A stretch of DNA of 13,956 nt from an uncultured bacterium. GTDB lineage: Bacteria > Bacteroidota > Bacteroidia > Bacteroidales > JACABE01. Below, one piece after another: positions 1 through 7,330 of this stretch (position 1 is the first letter of the stretch; every line of letters starts with the position of its first letter). The notes under the pieces were generated by a model. The model made no database searches. It was given only the letters and a program-made list of their open reading frames with translations, and was not told where the DNA came from. Made by a program: the position numbers and the translations under genes. The DNA lies in the NCBI GenBank assembly GCA_903911455.1, contig CAIWDQ010000451.1:1-13956 (forward strand), in the 5' to 3' direction.

Positions 1-26
1 ATATTTAAACCCTGCATTCGGTTATA
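1..26 (-). repeat. 26-bp dispersed repeat, inverted partner at 13781-13806
   Basis: Read on the minus strand, this segment matches 13781-13806 at 24 of 26 positions; the only difference is TG versus GT in the middle (TATAACCGAA-NN-CAGGGTTTAAATAT). The two copies lie in intergenic DNA at opposite edges of the window and in opposite orientation. This suggests a dispersed intergenic repeat family. A pair flanking a mobile unit is less likely, because no transposase or integrase lies between them. Confidence 0.6.
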
Positions 27-121
27 AATATAAATATCATCATAAAGATAATAAATAATAACTTAAAACTATTGTTAGATTGAATAAATGTGTAATTTTA
101 CAAAAATTAATATCGTACAAA

Positions 122-844
122 ATGTATCCAAAAGAATTTAAAGAACTGGTAGAAAGAGGACTTCAAGATAATTTTTATGTTGGAACAGGAAATCCTAATG
201 CAAAGATATTGCTTGTAGGCAAAGAGGCTGCTAAAGGTGCTGACTACAGATTAGAAAAAGGTGCGTTTGTTGATAATGCCAAAACATGGAAAAAACATTT
301 TGAAGAAAATACAACTCCTAGTTATAGTTTTATGCCTGAAATAAATATTTTAAGAAAAAGTGGTAATCCCTGGCGCGCTTATCAAACATTACAAAGTATT
401 ATATATGACAATCCTATTGATTATAAAGATAGAGAAAACTGCATGAAAATTGATTTTCTTGAAAATATTTTTACAACTGAAATGAGTGACGTTACTGAAG
501 TGAAGAAACTTTTGAAACAAGAACAGTTTGCACTTAAATTAAGACTAGATAAAAGGATTAATACTTTTTTGAATACTGATTTTATTAAACAATTTCCTAT
601 TGTTCTCTTAGTATGCGGTAAATATATTAGTAATGAACCTGAACATCATATTGAAAATATATTTAATGTTAAATTCTTTACAACTGAATCAAAATATCCG
701 CCTTTTGATACTTATTATAATGAAAACAGAACTAAACTAGTAATTCATTCGCCACAGTTAAGTGGAGCTGTTTATAATCATGTGCTTGAAAGAATGGGAG
801 AAATAATAAGGAAATTTATGTTGAAAAATGAAATGATAAGCTAA
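122..844 (+). CDS. Uracil-DNA-glycosylase-superfamily-like protein
   Basis: A 240-residue soluble protein with no signal peptide or membrane segment. Near the N-terminus (about residues 21-35) it carries GTGNPNAKILLVGKE, which resembles motif A of the uracil-DNA glycosylase fold (G-x-x-P-x-A-x-h-h-h-V-G). Near the C-terminus a hydrophobic strand leads into IHSPQLSG, placed where the family has its HPSP-type motif B. The match to catalytic motifs is partial, so glycosylase activity is not established. It may be a divergent member whose function is unknown. A longer reading from TTG at 80 is possible. ATG at 122 is preferred because conservation begins there and a weak -7-like TAATTTTA at 93-100 would place the transcript start after 100. 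It converges on the large minus-strand operon and shares its terminator, so it is a separate transcription unit. Confidence 0.6.
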   Translation: MYPKEFKELVERGLQDNFYVGTGNPNAKILLVGKEAAKGADYRLEKGAFVDNAKTWKKHFEENTTPSYSFMPEINILRKSGNPWRAYQTLQSIIYDNPIDYKDRENCMKIDFLENIFTTEMSDVTEVKKLLKQEQFALKLRLDKRINTFLNTDFIKQFPIVLLVCGKYISNEPEHHIENIFNVKFFTTESKYPPFDTYYNENRTKLVIHSPQLSGAVYNHVLERMGEIIRKFMLKNEMIS

Positions 845-890
845 AGAGTAAAGACTAAGTGAGGGAGAGACTAAGAGAATTGGATTATAA

Positions 891-927
891 AATAAAAAGC
901 CTTCAACATTTAATATGCTGAAGGCTT
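891..927. terminator. Bidirectional rho-independent terminator
   Basis: An inverted repeat pairs 897-908 (AAGCCTTCAACA) with 916-927 (TGCTGAAGGCTT): 11 of 12 pairs around a 7-nt loop. On the minus strand it is followed by a T-rich run (TTTTTATT, 898-891), ending the eight-gene operon whose last stop is at 952. On the plus strand it is followed by TGTGTTTTT, so it also serves the gene ending at 844. Confidence 0.88.
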
Positions 928-951
928 GTGTGTTTTTATAAAAGAAATTAA

Positions 952-1407
952 TTAGTTTTCTTTTAAAACGAATTCGTCGTATTCTATTTCAAAACGTAGT
1001 TTATGTTTTGATTCTTCTGCAGCTAATGACAGAAATACATCTTTAAGTTCGGAATTAGGAGCTCTTTCGGCTAATTTAGAATAAAGTTTAAATGCTGCTT
1101 TTTCTTTTTTCATTGCTAATACCAAAGCATCACTGTAAGTCATGTTTGGTGTAGGATGCACACTTACAGTATAATCACTTATTTTAAGATCAGCAACAGT
1201 TTCGGCAGTCATTGTAAACAAACCGTTCTGTTTGATGTCCATTAATCTGTTTTTATGATTCACTTCTTCTTTAGCAAAATCAATGAATGTATTTTTAATG
1301 TATTCATTTTTGGCACTTTCGGCTAATGTCATGTAAAAATCTACAGCCTGTTGCTCTTCATTAATAGCGAAATCTAAAATTTCGTCAATGTTTTCAAATT
1401 CTTTCAT
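952..1407 (-). CDS. Stand-alone ferritin-like (rubrerythrin-type) diiron protein
   Basis: A 151-residue protein made only of the four-helix ferritin-like/rubrerythrin diiron domain. The expected ligand set is visible: E18 in helix 1, E48-x2-H51 in helix 2, E102 in helix 3 and E132-x2-H135 in helix 4. There is no rubredoxin Cys4 domain, so it needs an outside electron donor. Rubrerythrin-family domains reduce peroxide or handle O2 in anaerobes; that role here is by family and not proven. The six ligand positions have the same numbers as in the N-terminal domain of the preceding 757-residue protein, so the two look like products of duplication. The gene starts 17 bp after that gene and is the last of the operon, just before the terminator. 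The leader has no Shine-Dalgarno motif, as is usual in Bacteroidota. Confidence 0.88.
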   Translation of the reverse strand: MKEFENIDEILDFAINEEQQAVDFYMTLAESAKNEYIKNTFIDFAKEEVNHKNRLMDIKQNGLFTMTAETVADLKISDYTVSVHPTPNMTYSDALVLAMKKEKAAFKLYSKLAERAPNSELKDVFLSLAAEESKHKLRFEIEYDEFVLKEN

Positions 1408-1424
1408 TGTATATTATTGTTAGA

Positions 1425-3698
1425 TTAATTCTTAAATTTGTTTTCAAAATCTTCGTCAAAGTACTTAACTACAGTATCACAACCGTAATCAAACAAGCGT
1501 TGATAATTATTATCAGTAGTATTTACAAACTTGAATTTATTGCGTTCGTAATCATCAGAAACATCTGGTAGTAGGTTAATAGCTTCCAACATCACCTGAT
1601 CAGAATCAGGGTTGGATTTAACTCCAAACTTCTTAAGTAAGTTATTAATTTGTTGATATGAATTTTCGGTAATCGGAGAAGACATAGTCTTGTTAACTTT
1701 CTGGATATAACGCTGAGTATTGGTAAAATGACCACCAATTTCAAAAGGTAATGAAGCGGGCAAAACCAAATCAGCTAATTTTGCAGTTTCAGTCATAAAA
1801 TAATCCTGCACCATACCAAACTTTAACTTAGCTCCTAGTTCTTTAATGTATTCTTTATCTACTGAACAACCAATTGGGTCTTCACCAAATATAAAGATGT
1901 TCTTGATTTTACCTTCACGTAACAATATTTCCTGTTCTCTAAAATTCTTTGTTGGCAAACCTTTAATATCCCATGTAGTTTCTAGTTTTTCAATTAGTTC
2001 AGCATCACAAATATCCTGATAACCTACACTAAAAGTTGGATAAGCACCCATATCAAATACTCCCTGTGAATTGTTTTTTACTTTTAAAGCAATCAATCCG
2101 TTTGATGTCTTACCTAACTTACCTGTAAGCATCGTAAGATTATATAATTCAGTAGAAGCAGGTGCCGAGATTTCTTTTTCAGAGAATAAAATGATAGCAT
2201 TCATCTGATTATTATACTCAGTAGCAAACTTTGCAATAACATCTTTATTAGTTCCTGCAAGTGTTAGAAGATTATCATAATCTTCAGTAAGTAAAGTAGT
2301 ACAATATTTATCAAAATTATCACACTTATCATTAATAAACATCATATTATAAAGTTTATTAGAAACTATATAATGATTGACAGCTTTGATAAAATAATAA
2401 TAATTGATAATATTTACAACGTTATCACATTTAGCTCCCATTGAAGTCTTTGGCAATGTAGTAACAGATTCAATAGTAATGTTCTTTTTTGATTTAGTAT
2501 CATAAACCATGTAACTTACCACAGGATGATCCTCATTGAGTTCGGAACCTATAAGGTAAAATTTGCTAGCACCATTAATATCTTCAAAAGGCACATTATC
2601 AAAAGAAGTATTGATAATATGTGCACCTCTTTTGATATAATGCATACTCGTAATATTATTGGTCTTCGCTCCTGCCCTCGCTAACTTCTGAATAAGATAA
2701 ATCTCTTCGTTGGTTAAGCGTGCACCTGCAAAGAAAGCGTTTTCATCAGGTTCAACTTCCTTAATCTTAGATGCAATAATATCATAAGCTTCAGGGAAAC
2801 TAATCTCTTCAAATACTCCATCAACTTTCAGTAATGGTTTACTAATTCTACTTGTATCATTAATATACTGATAACCAAATCTTGCATATTTACAAATATT
2901 AGCATCTGTATTAACTGTACCTTCTAGGCCATCAACTTTAACTACAGAGCCATTTTCATCGGTAAATATCTTCAAACTGCAACCAACAGAACAATAGTTA
3001 CAAACAGTTTCAAAAGATTCTAAATCATCAATATCAATATTTAAAATAACTTTTTCGGAAATAGCATTTGTAGGACAAGCTGCAATACACATACCACAAC
3101 TTTCGCAAGGAGTATCCTGTAATCTAATACCTTCTGATGGAGCTACACCATGTTCAACTAATTTCAATGCATTAGCACCTACTATTTCGCTGCAAACAGT
3201 TACACAATCATTGCAAAGTGTACATTTAGAATTATCAATTTCAATAAAAGGATGTTCAAAATGTACTTCATGTTCAAGTTCAAATATAAGTTTATGTTGA
3301 GCTTCATCCTGTGCTAAATTAGTAAACAATTGTTTCATATTTTCATCAGCAACACCTTCGGATAAGCATAAATAAAACTTAAAAAGACTCTTTTCGTTCT
3401 GCATAGCAACTTGTAAAGTTTCCTTATAAGTTAATTCGGTAAATGAGGTAATATTAAAGAGGTTGGAGATCTTTTCAATGTTGCTAATAGTTTCGGAAGT
3501 AAAATTTAAATTATTAGAACTAATTAAACTTAATAATTGTGTCTTATGATCAGTTTCTTCTAAAACTAATTGATAAAATCGTTTTTTCATCCAGTCATTA
3601 TCAGATAATGAGGCAAGATGAGTGTACATTTCAATTGAAAATTGCTCAAAAGTAATGGCAAATTCAATAATCTCCGAGCTAGTAGTAGTATTATTCAT
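1425..3698 (-). CDS. Ferritin-like / 2x[4Fe-4S] / NuoG-FdhA-like fusion protein
   Basis: A 757-residue three-part protein. Residues 1-145 are a ferritin-like diiron domain (E18, E48-x2-H51, E102, E132-x2-H135). Residues 149-215 are a two-cluster ferredoxin (C159, C162, C165, C169; C198, C201, C204, C208). From about 228 it is a molybdopterin-oxidoreductase/NuoG-like region opening with a [4Fe-4S] site (C233, C236, C240, C269). Where formate dehydrogenases carry the Sec/Cys metal ligand, this protein reads TNNITSMHYIKRG, with no cysteine. It is therefore probably not a formate dehydrogenase, although automatic annotation may call it a molybdopterin-dependent oxidoreductase. Residues 149-757 are paralogous over their whole length to residues 623-1234 of the large fusion upstream. 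The ferritin-like part replaces that protein's flavoprotein half. The start lies 6 bp after the NfnB-like stop, suggesting translational coupling. The inferred role is passing electrons from the complex to the diiron site. Confidence 0.82.
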   Translation of the reverse strand: MNNTTTSSEIIEFAITFEQFSIEMYTHLASLSDNDWMKKRFYQLVLEETDHKTQLLSLISSNNLNFTSETISNIEKISNLFNITSFTELTYKETLQVAMQNEKSLFKFYLCLSEGVADENMKQLFTNLAQDEAQHKLIFELEHEVHFEHPFIEIDNSKCTLCNDCVTVCSEIVGANALKLVEHGVAPSEGIRLQDTPCESCGMCIAACPTNAISEKVILNIDIDDLESFETVCNYCSVGCSLKIFTDENGSVVKVDGLEGTVNTDANICKYARFGYQYINDTSRISKPLLKVDGVFEEISFPEAYDIIASKIKEVEPDENAFFAGARLTNEEIYLIQKLARAGAKTNNITSMHYIKRGAHIINTSFDNVPFEDINGASKFYLIGSELNEDHPVVSYMVYDTKSKKNITIESVTTLPKTSMGAKCDNVVNIINYYYFIKAVNHYIVSNKLYNMMFINDKCDNFDKYCTTLLTEDYDNLLTLAGTNKDVIAKFATEYNNQMNAIILFSEKEISAPASTELYNLTMLTGKLGKTSNGLIALKVKNNSQGVFDMGAYPTFSVGYQDICDAELIEKLETTWDIKGLPTKNFREQEILLREGKIKNIFIFGEDPIGCSVDKEYIKELGAKLKFGMVQDYFMTETAKLADLVLPASLPFEIGGHFTNTQRYIQKVNKTMSSPITENSYQQINNLLKKFGVKSNPDSDQVMLEAINLLPDVSDDYERNKFKFVNTTDNNYQRLFDYGCDTVVKYFDEDFENKFKN

Positions 3699-3704
3699 AT
3701 AGTA

Positions 3705-5522
3705 TTATTTTTTGGTCTCTTTTTCTTTTTCCTTTTCTTTAGTTCCTGACAATTTTTTGTGCATTGAATTAGCAGCTATTCTTCCTGCACCCATAGCTTC
3801 AATAACAGTTGCAGATCCAGAAACAATATCTCCACCTGCATATACTCCTTCTATAGATGTTTCACCTGTCTCTTGATTGACATCAATATAACCCCACTTA
3901 TTACGTTTAAGGTTAGGAGTAGTACTGAATATAATAGGATTAGGTCCGGTACCGATAGCAATGATTGCCATATCACATTCAATTATAAATTCAGAATTTT
4001 CAATTGGAACAGGTCTTCGTCTACCTGAAGCATCAGGCTCTCCTAATTGCATTTTTATACATTCCATCGCTTTTAAAGTACTGTAATCAGTACCTATATA
4101 ACGGGTAGGATTGGTAAGAAGTTTAAATTTGATACCTTCTTCCTCTGCATGATGAACTTCTTCTTCCCTTGCCGGTAATTCGTTTCTGGAACGACGATAA
4201 ACAACAGTTACATCAGATGAACCTGTACGTATTGCTGTTCGGGCACAATCCATGGCAACATTACCACCACCAACAACTACAACTTTATTGCCTTTCGGCA
4301 TAGGAGTATCATATTCAGGGAAACGATAAGCCTTCATCAAATTCATCCTAGTAAGGTATTCATTAGAAGAAAAGACATTACCTAAACTTTCACCTTCAAT
4401 ATTAGCAAAAACAGGTAGCCCTGCTCCAACTCCTATATAAACAGCATCAAAATGTTCAAGCAATTCATCAATTGTAAGAATTGTTCCTATAATATGATTT
4501 ACTTCAAACCTGACACCTAATTGTTTTAAGAAATTAATTTCAAACTGCACTATAGATTTTGGTAATCTGAATTCAGGAATACCATATGTAAGTACTCCAC
4601 CTAATTCGTGCAATGCTTCAAATACCGTAACAGAATAACCATGTAAAGCCATATCAGCAGCACAGGTCAGTCCACCAGGCCCTGAACCAACAATAGCTAT
4701 TCTTTTATTGTTTTTATTTTTGACAATAGGAATCTTTACTAATTCCATCTTACGTTCAAAGTCGGCAACAAAACGTTCAAGACGACCAATTGCAACAGGT
4801 TTATCTTTATATCCTAAAATACATTTTTCTTCACATTGACTTTCCTGTGGACAAACTCTACCACAAATTGCTGGTAAGACATTGCGTTCTTTAATCTTTT
4901 TGGCTGCACCATCAAAATTATCTTCACGCATTAATTTAATAAAACCAGGGATATCAACATTAACAGGACAGCCTTCAACACATTTAGGAACTTTACATTG
5001 CAAACATCTTCCTGCCTCTAATGAAGCTAATTCTGTAGTAAATCCATAAGGAACTTCCTGATGATTGTGAATTCTTAATGTTTGATCCTGTTCAGGCATA
5101 TCCTGACGGGGTATCTTTAATTTAATCTTACGTTCATCAGCTTTAGTTAATCCATGCCATTCACAACCTTTCTTCAAGCAAATAAAGAAAGGAACCAGTT
5201 TGGAAAGTGCAGAAATAATAACACTTCCAACAGGTGAACCACATTCACCACATTTAGTTTCAGGACTAATAAGGCTCTTCTGACAATGAGGACACATTAA
5301 ATCTTCCAGAAATTCACCATCCTTAACGGGAACAGAAGTTTCGCTGTCAAAAACATCAAGATAAGGACTTAAAAAGATATCAATCTCTTCACCTTTATAC
5401 TTTGCCTTAAACTCTATTTGTTTATGATCCTTTTTTTCAACATTAAAACTCTGATGACAAAAAGGACAATAAGTATTTAAATAGGTTTTAAACTTTAGAT
5501 ATTTAACATCTTGTTCCAACAT
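3705..5522 (-). CDS. nfnB: NfnB/GltD-like FAD-NADPH subunit with N-terminal zinc ribbon
   Basis: A 605-residue protein homologous to the large subunit of NADH-dependent reduced ferredoxin:NADP+ oxidoreductase (NfnB, also SudA) and to the small subunit of glutamate synthase. Residues 1-135 are an added Cys-rich zinc-ribbon-type domain (C19/C22, C77/C80, C91/C94, C115/C120, H123). Then follow two [4Fe-4S] sites (C173, C176, C181, C185; C220, C224, C230, C234), a dinucleotide-binding GSGPGG for FAD at 279-284, a second GGGNVAMD at 418-425 with YRR at 442-444 for NADPH, and the closing GGDIVSG FAD motif at 563. The tail is a charged KEKEKEKETKK stretch. It lies 15 bp after the NfnA-like gene, the expected partner. 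No glutamate synthase large subunit is present in the window, so the transhydrogenase reading fits better. The zinc-ribbon extension is not part of typical NfnB and matches the protein encoded two genes upstream. Confidence 0.87.
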   Translation of the reverse strand: MLEQDVKYLKFKTYLNTYCPFCHQSFNVEKKDHKQIEFKAKYKGEEIDIFLSPYLDVFDSETSVPVKDGEFLEDLMCPHCQKSLISPETKCGECGSPVGSVIISALSKLVPFFICLKKGCEWHGLTKADERKIKLKIPRQDMPEQDQTLRIHNHQEVPYGFTTELASLEAGRCLQCKVPKCVEGCPVNVDIPGFIKLMREDNFDGAAKKIKERNVLPAICGRVCPQESQCEEKCILGYKDKPVAIGRLERFVADFERKMELVKIPIVKNKNNKRIAIVGSGPGGLTCAADMALHGYSVTVFEALHELGGVLTYGIPEFRLPKSIVQFEINFLKQLGVRFEVNHIIGTILTIDELLEHFDAVYIGVGAGLPVFANIEGESLGNVFSSNEYLTRMNLMKAYRFPEYDTPMPKGNKVVVVGGGNVAMDCARTAIRTGSSDVTVVYRRSRNELPAREEEVHHAEEEGIKFKLLTNPTRYIGTDYSTLKAMECIKMQLGEPDASGRRRPVPIENSEFIIECDMAIIAIGTGPNPIIFSTTPNLKRNKWGYIDVNQETGETSIEGVYAGGDIVSGSATVIEAMGAGRIAANSMHKKLSGTKEKEKEKETKK

Positions 5523-5537
5523 AATCGTAAGTTTTAA

Positions 5538-6362
5538 TTATTTAATGGAGAATAATAATGAAGTTTTCTCGTCTTTTAAATATAGAGAATTCCTTTTTTC
5601 TAATTCTTCAAAATCTACAGTATGTCCATCAAAGTCAGGCCCATCAACACAGCAAAACTGAGTTTTATTATCAACCTTAACCCTACAACCACCACACATT
5701 CCGGTACCATCAATCATAACAGGATTTAAACTAACCATTGTGGGCATATTATATTTCTTGGTCAAATTGCAAACATTCTTCATCATGATAATAGGTCCGA
5801 TAGCATAAACCAGTTTTATATCATAACGTTCGTCAAGATATTTTTGCAAAGGCTGAGTAACAAAACCTCTCTGACCATAACTTCCATCATCTGTAGTAAC
5901 AATTAATTCATCACAGATTGCTTCCATCTCACTTTCAAGAATTATCAGATCTTTATCTCTAGCACCAATAATACCGATTACGTTGTTCCCTGCATTCTTA
6001 AAAGCTTTAGCAACATGATGTAAAATAGCAATACCAGTTCCACCACCAACCATAACAACTGTTCCAGCATTGTGAATTTCAACAGGCTTCCCTAATGGTC
6101 CAACGACATCCTTGATAGTATCGCCTTCGTTTAGAGAACGCATTAAAGCAGTCGTTTTACCTACTACCTGAAAGATAATAGTTATTATACCTGCAAATTC
6201 ATCCTTATCAGCAACTGTTAAAGGAATCCTTTCGCCGGTTTCATTTACTCTCAATATAATGAATTGTCCGGCTTTAATTTTAGCAGCAATTTTAGGAGCA
6301 CTTATATCAAATCTGATAATTGTGCCTTTTGCCATTTCTTGTTTTCTTACAATCTGAAACAT
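5538..6362 (-). CDS. nfnA: NfnA/SudB-like FAD, [2Fe-2S] NAD(H)-binding subunit
   Basis: A 274-residue ferredoxin-NADP reductase-fold protein of the NfnA/SudB/PyrK group. The FAD-binding signature RIPLTVAD is at 45-52. A glycine-rich nucleotide-binding loop VGGGTGIA is at 105-112. The C-terminal [2Fe-2S] site shows D218, C223, C226 and C237 or C238. The Asp plus three Cys arrangement is the one known for NfnA, as opposed to the four Cys of PyrK. In Nfn this subunit takes electrons from or gives them to NADH and pairs with NfnB for flavin-based bifurcation between NADH, NADPH and ferredoxin. The partner gene follows directly (15 bp). No dihydroorotate dehydrogenase gene (pyrD) is nearby, which argues against PyrK. 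A sulfide dehydrogenase (SudAB) label is possible but has no support from context. Confidence 0.87.
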   Translation of the reverse strand: MFQIVRKQEMAKGTIIRFDISAPKIAAKIKAGQFIILRVNETGERIPLTVADKDEFAGIITIIFQVVGKTTALMRSLNEGDTIKDVVGPLGKPVEIHNAGTVVMVGGGTGIAILHHVAKAFKNAGNNVIGIIGARDKDLIILESEMEAICDELIVTTDDGSYGQRGFVTQPLQKYLDERYDIKLVYAIGPIIMMKNVCNLTKKYNMPTMVSLNPVMIDGTGMCGGCRVKVDNKTQFCCVDGPDFDGHTVDFEELEKRNSLYLKDEKTSLLFSIK

Positions 6363-6376
6363 AATTTATGATTTAG

Positions 6377-7261
6377 TTACCACTCATTACTATCCTCCAA
6401 TCTTATATCATCCAAATCTCTTTTGCTTAAACCATGCCATGTACAACCTTTTTTAGAACAAATAAAGAAATCAATCATCTTTGTTCTGGCTCCTACTAAT
6501 ACTTTAGCAATAGAAGTACCACATTTTTCGCATTTGGTGTCAGATAATTTCAAACTTTTATCACAATGATAACATTTAATATCACTTAATTCCTTTTCTT
6601 CAGGTAAATATATTGTCGACTTTGATGAGAAAACATTTAAATAAGGGCTAAGCATAATATAACCCTCTTCTTTTTTCTCATTAACAATCCTTAGTTTCAA
6701 CATTTCATCGTCGATCAATGATTTGTTACAATGAGGACAATATACATTTAAAAAAGAACCACTTTCAATAATCTCTTTATGTAATTCTGATTCTGTTTTC
6801 ACCTTAACCTTTTCGGGTGTAACAATATCCTCTTGTTTAAATTTAACTTTAGTTCCCTGTTCAAAGTCTAAATACATCTTTTTAAGAGCAACTGAAAGAT
6901 CTTCAAAACCTATATTATGATCCTGACAACCTTTACGTGAACAGAAACTTACTTTACCACCAATATCCAGAATAAGAGTTACTGTTGAAGCATCACAAGT
7001 CTTACATTTATCAGTTGTATTTAATTCTTCTCTGCAATGAGGACAAGAGAATTTAGATACTGAATTTTCTTTAAAATCAAGATCAGAAAGATAATTATAA
7101 CTTCCATATATTGAACTTAAATTCAATGTTCCACTCTTACCTTCACTTTCAACAAGTAATTTAATACTTGGTTCATTATCTATAAAATTAATATCATCCA
7201 TCAAAGATTTACTACAATGAGGGCACTTTACCTGCAGTGATATGAAATTGATTGCATTCAT
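6377..7261 (-). CDS. Tandem Cys-rich zinc-ribbon protein, function unknown
   Basis: A 294-residue soluble protein with no recognised enzymatic domain. It is an internal duplication: residues about 1-135 and about 165-294 repeat one metal-site pattern. Copy 1 has C13/C16, C73/C76, C86/C89, C107/C112 and H115. Copy 2 has C175/C178, C230/C233, C244/C247, C268/C273 and H276. The pattern CxxC, about 54 residues, CxxC, about 10, CxxC, about 20, C-x4-C-x2-H suggests two zinc ribbons per copy; metal identity is inferred. The N-terminal 125 residues of the NfnB-like protein carry a third copy, including the shared LSPYL-x-VF and KKGC-x-WHG signatures. It is the first gene after an internal promoter and is followed 14 bp later by the NfnA-like gene. 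A structural, assembly or redox-sensing role for the Nfn module is plausible. Iron-sulfur binding in place of zinc cannot be excluded. Confidence 0.78.
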   Translation of the reverse strand: MNAINFISLQVKCPHCSKSLMDDINFIDNEPSIKLLVESEGKSGTLNLSSIYGSYNYLSDLDFKENSVSKFSCPHCREELNTTDKCKTCDASTVTLILDIGGKVSFCSRKGCQDHNIGFEDLSVALKKMYLDFEQGTKVKFKQEDIVTPEKVKVKTESELHKEIIESGSFLNVYCPHCNKSLIDDEMLKLRIVNEKKEEGYIMLSPYLNVFSSKSTIYLPEEKELSDIKCYHCDKSLKLSDTKCEKCGTSIAKVLVGARTKMIDFFICSKKGCTWHGLSKRDLDDIRLEDSNEW

Positions 7262-7297
7262 TTTTTTAAATATTATTCTTGTTTATACAATTCTACG

Positions 7298-7328
7298 CAA
7301 ATATATACAATTTATTGACAGATGTCAA
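7298..7328 (-). promoter_or_regulatory. Internal Bacteroidota-type promoter
   Basis: In the 69-bp gap after the 1234-residue gene, the minus strand reads TTG (7328-7326), a 20-nt spacer, then TATATTTG (7305-7298). This is a perfect match to the Bacteroidota -7 consensus TAnnTTTG, with a -33 TTG at the right distance. Transcription would start near 7293, giving a leader of about 30 nt for the zinc-ribbon gene. It would let the last five genes be expressed separately from the NuoE/NuoF/fusion genes. Confidence 0.62.
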
Positions 7329-7330
7329 TA
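7313..7330. promoter_or_regulatory. CRP/FNR-type palindromic operator TTGAC-N4-GTCAA
   Basis: TATTGACA-GA-TGTCAATA is a perfect inverted repeat of 8-bp arms. The core TTGAC-N4-GTCAA has the size and layout of CRP/FNR-family sites. It begins directly after the upstream stop codon and overlaps the -33 element of the internal promoter, being centred roughly 28 bp before the expected start. That position fits repression better than class II activation. Which family member binds cannot be told from the site alone. Confidence 0.62.

Noticed and set aside
80..121. TTG start extending the UDG-like protein by 14 residues
   Set aside because: The first ATG at 122 fits the start of conserved sequence. 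The extension is low-complexity and would overlap a possible -7 element.
3705..5522. Glutamate synthase small subunit (gltD)
   Set aside because: The fold is shared, but there is no glutamate synthase large subunit gene and the NfnA-like partner is directly adjacent.
7313..7330. Terminator after the 1234-residue gene
   Set aside because: The palindrome has a 2-base centre, a weak A/T-rich stem and no following T-run on the minus strand. An operator is the better reading.
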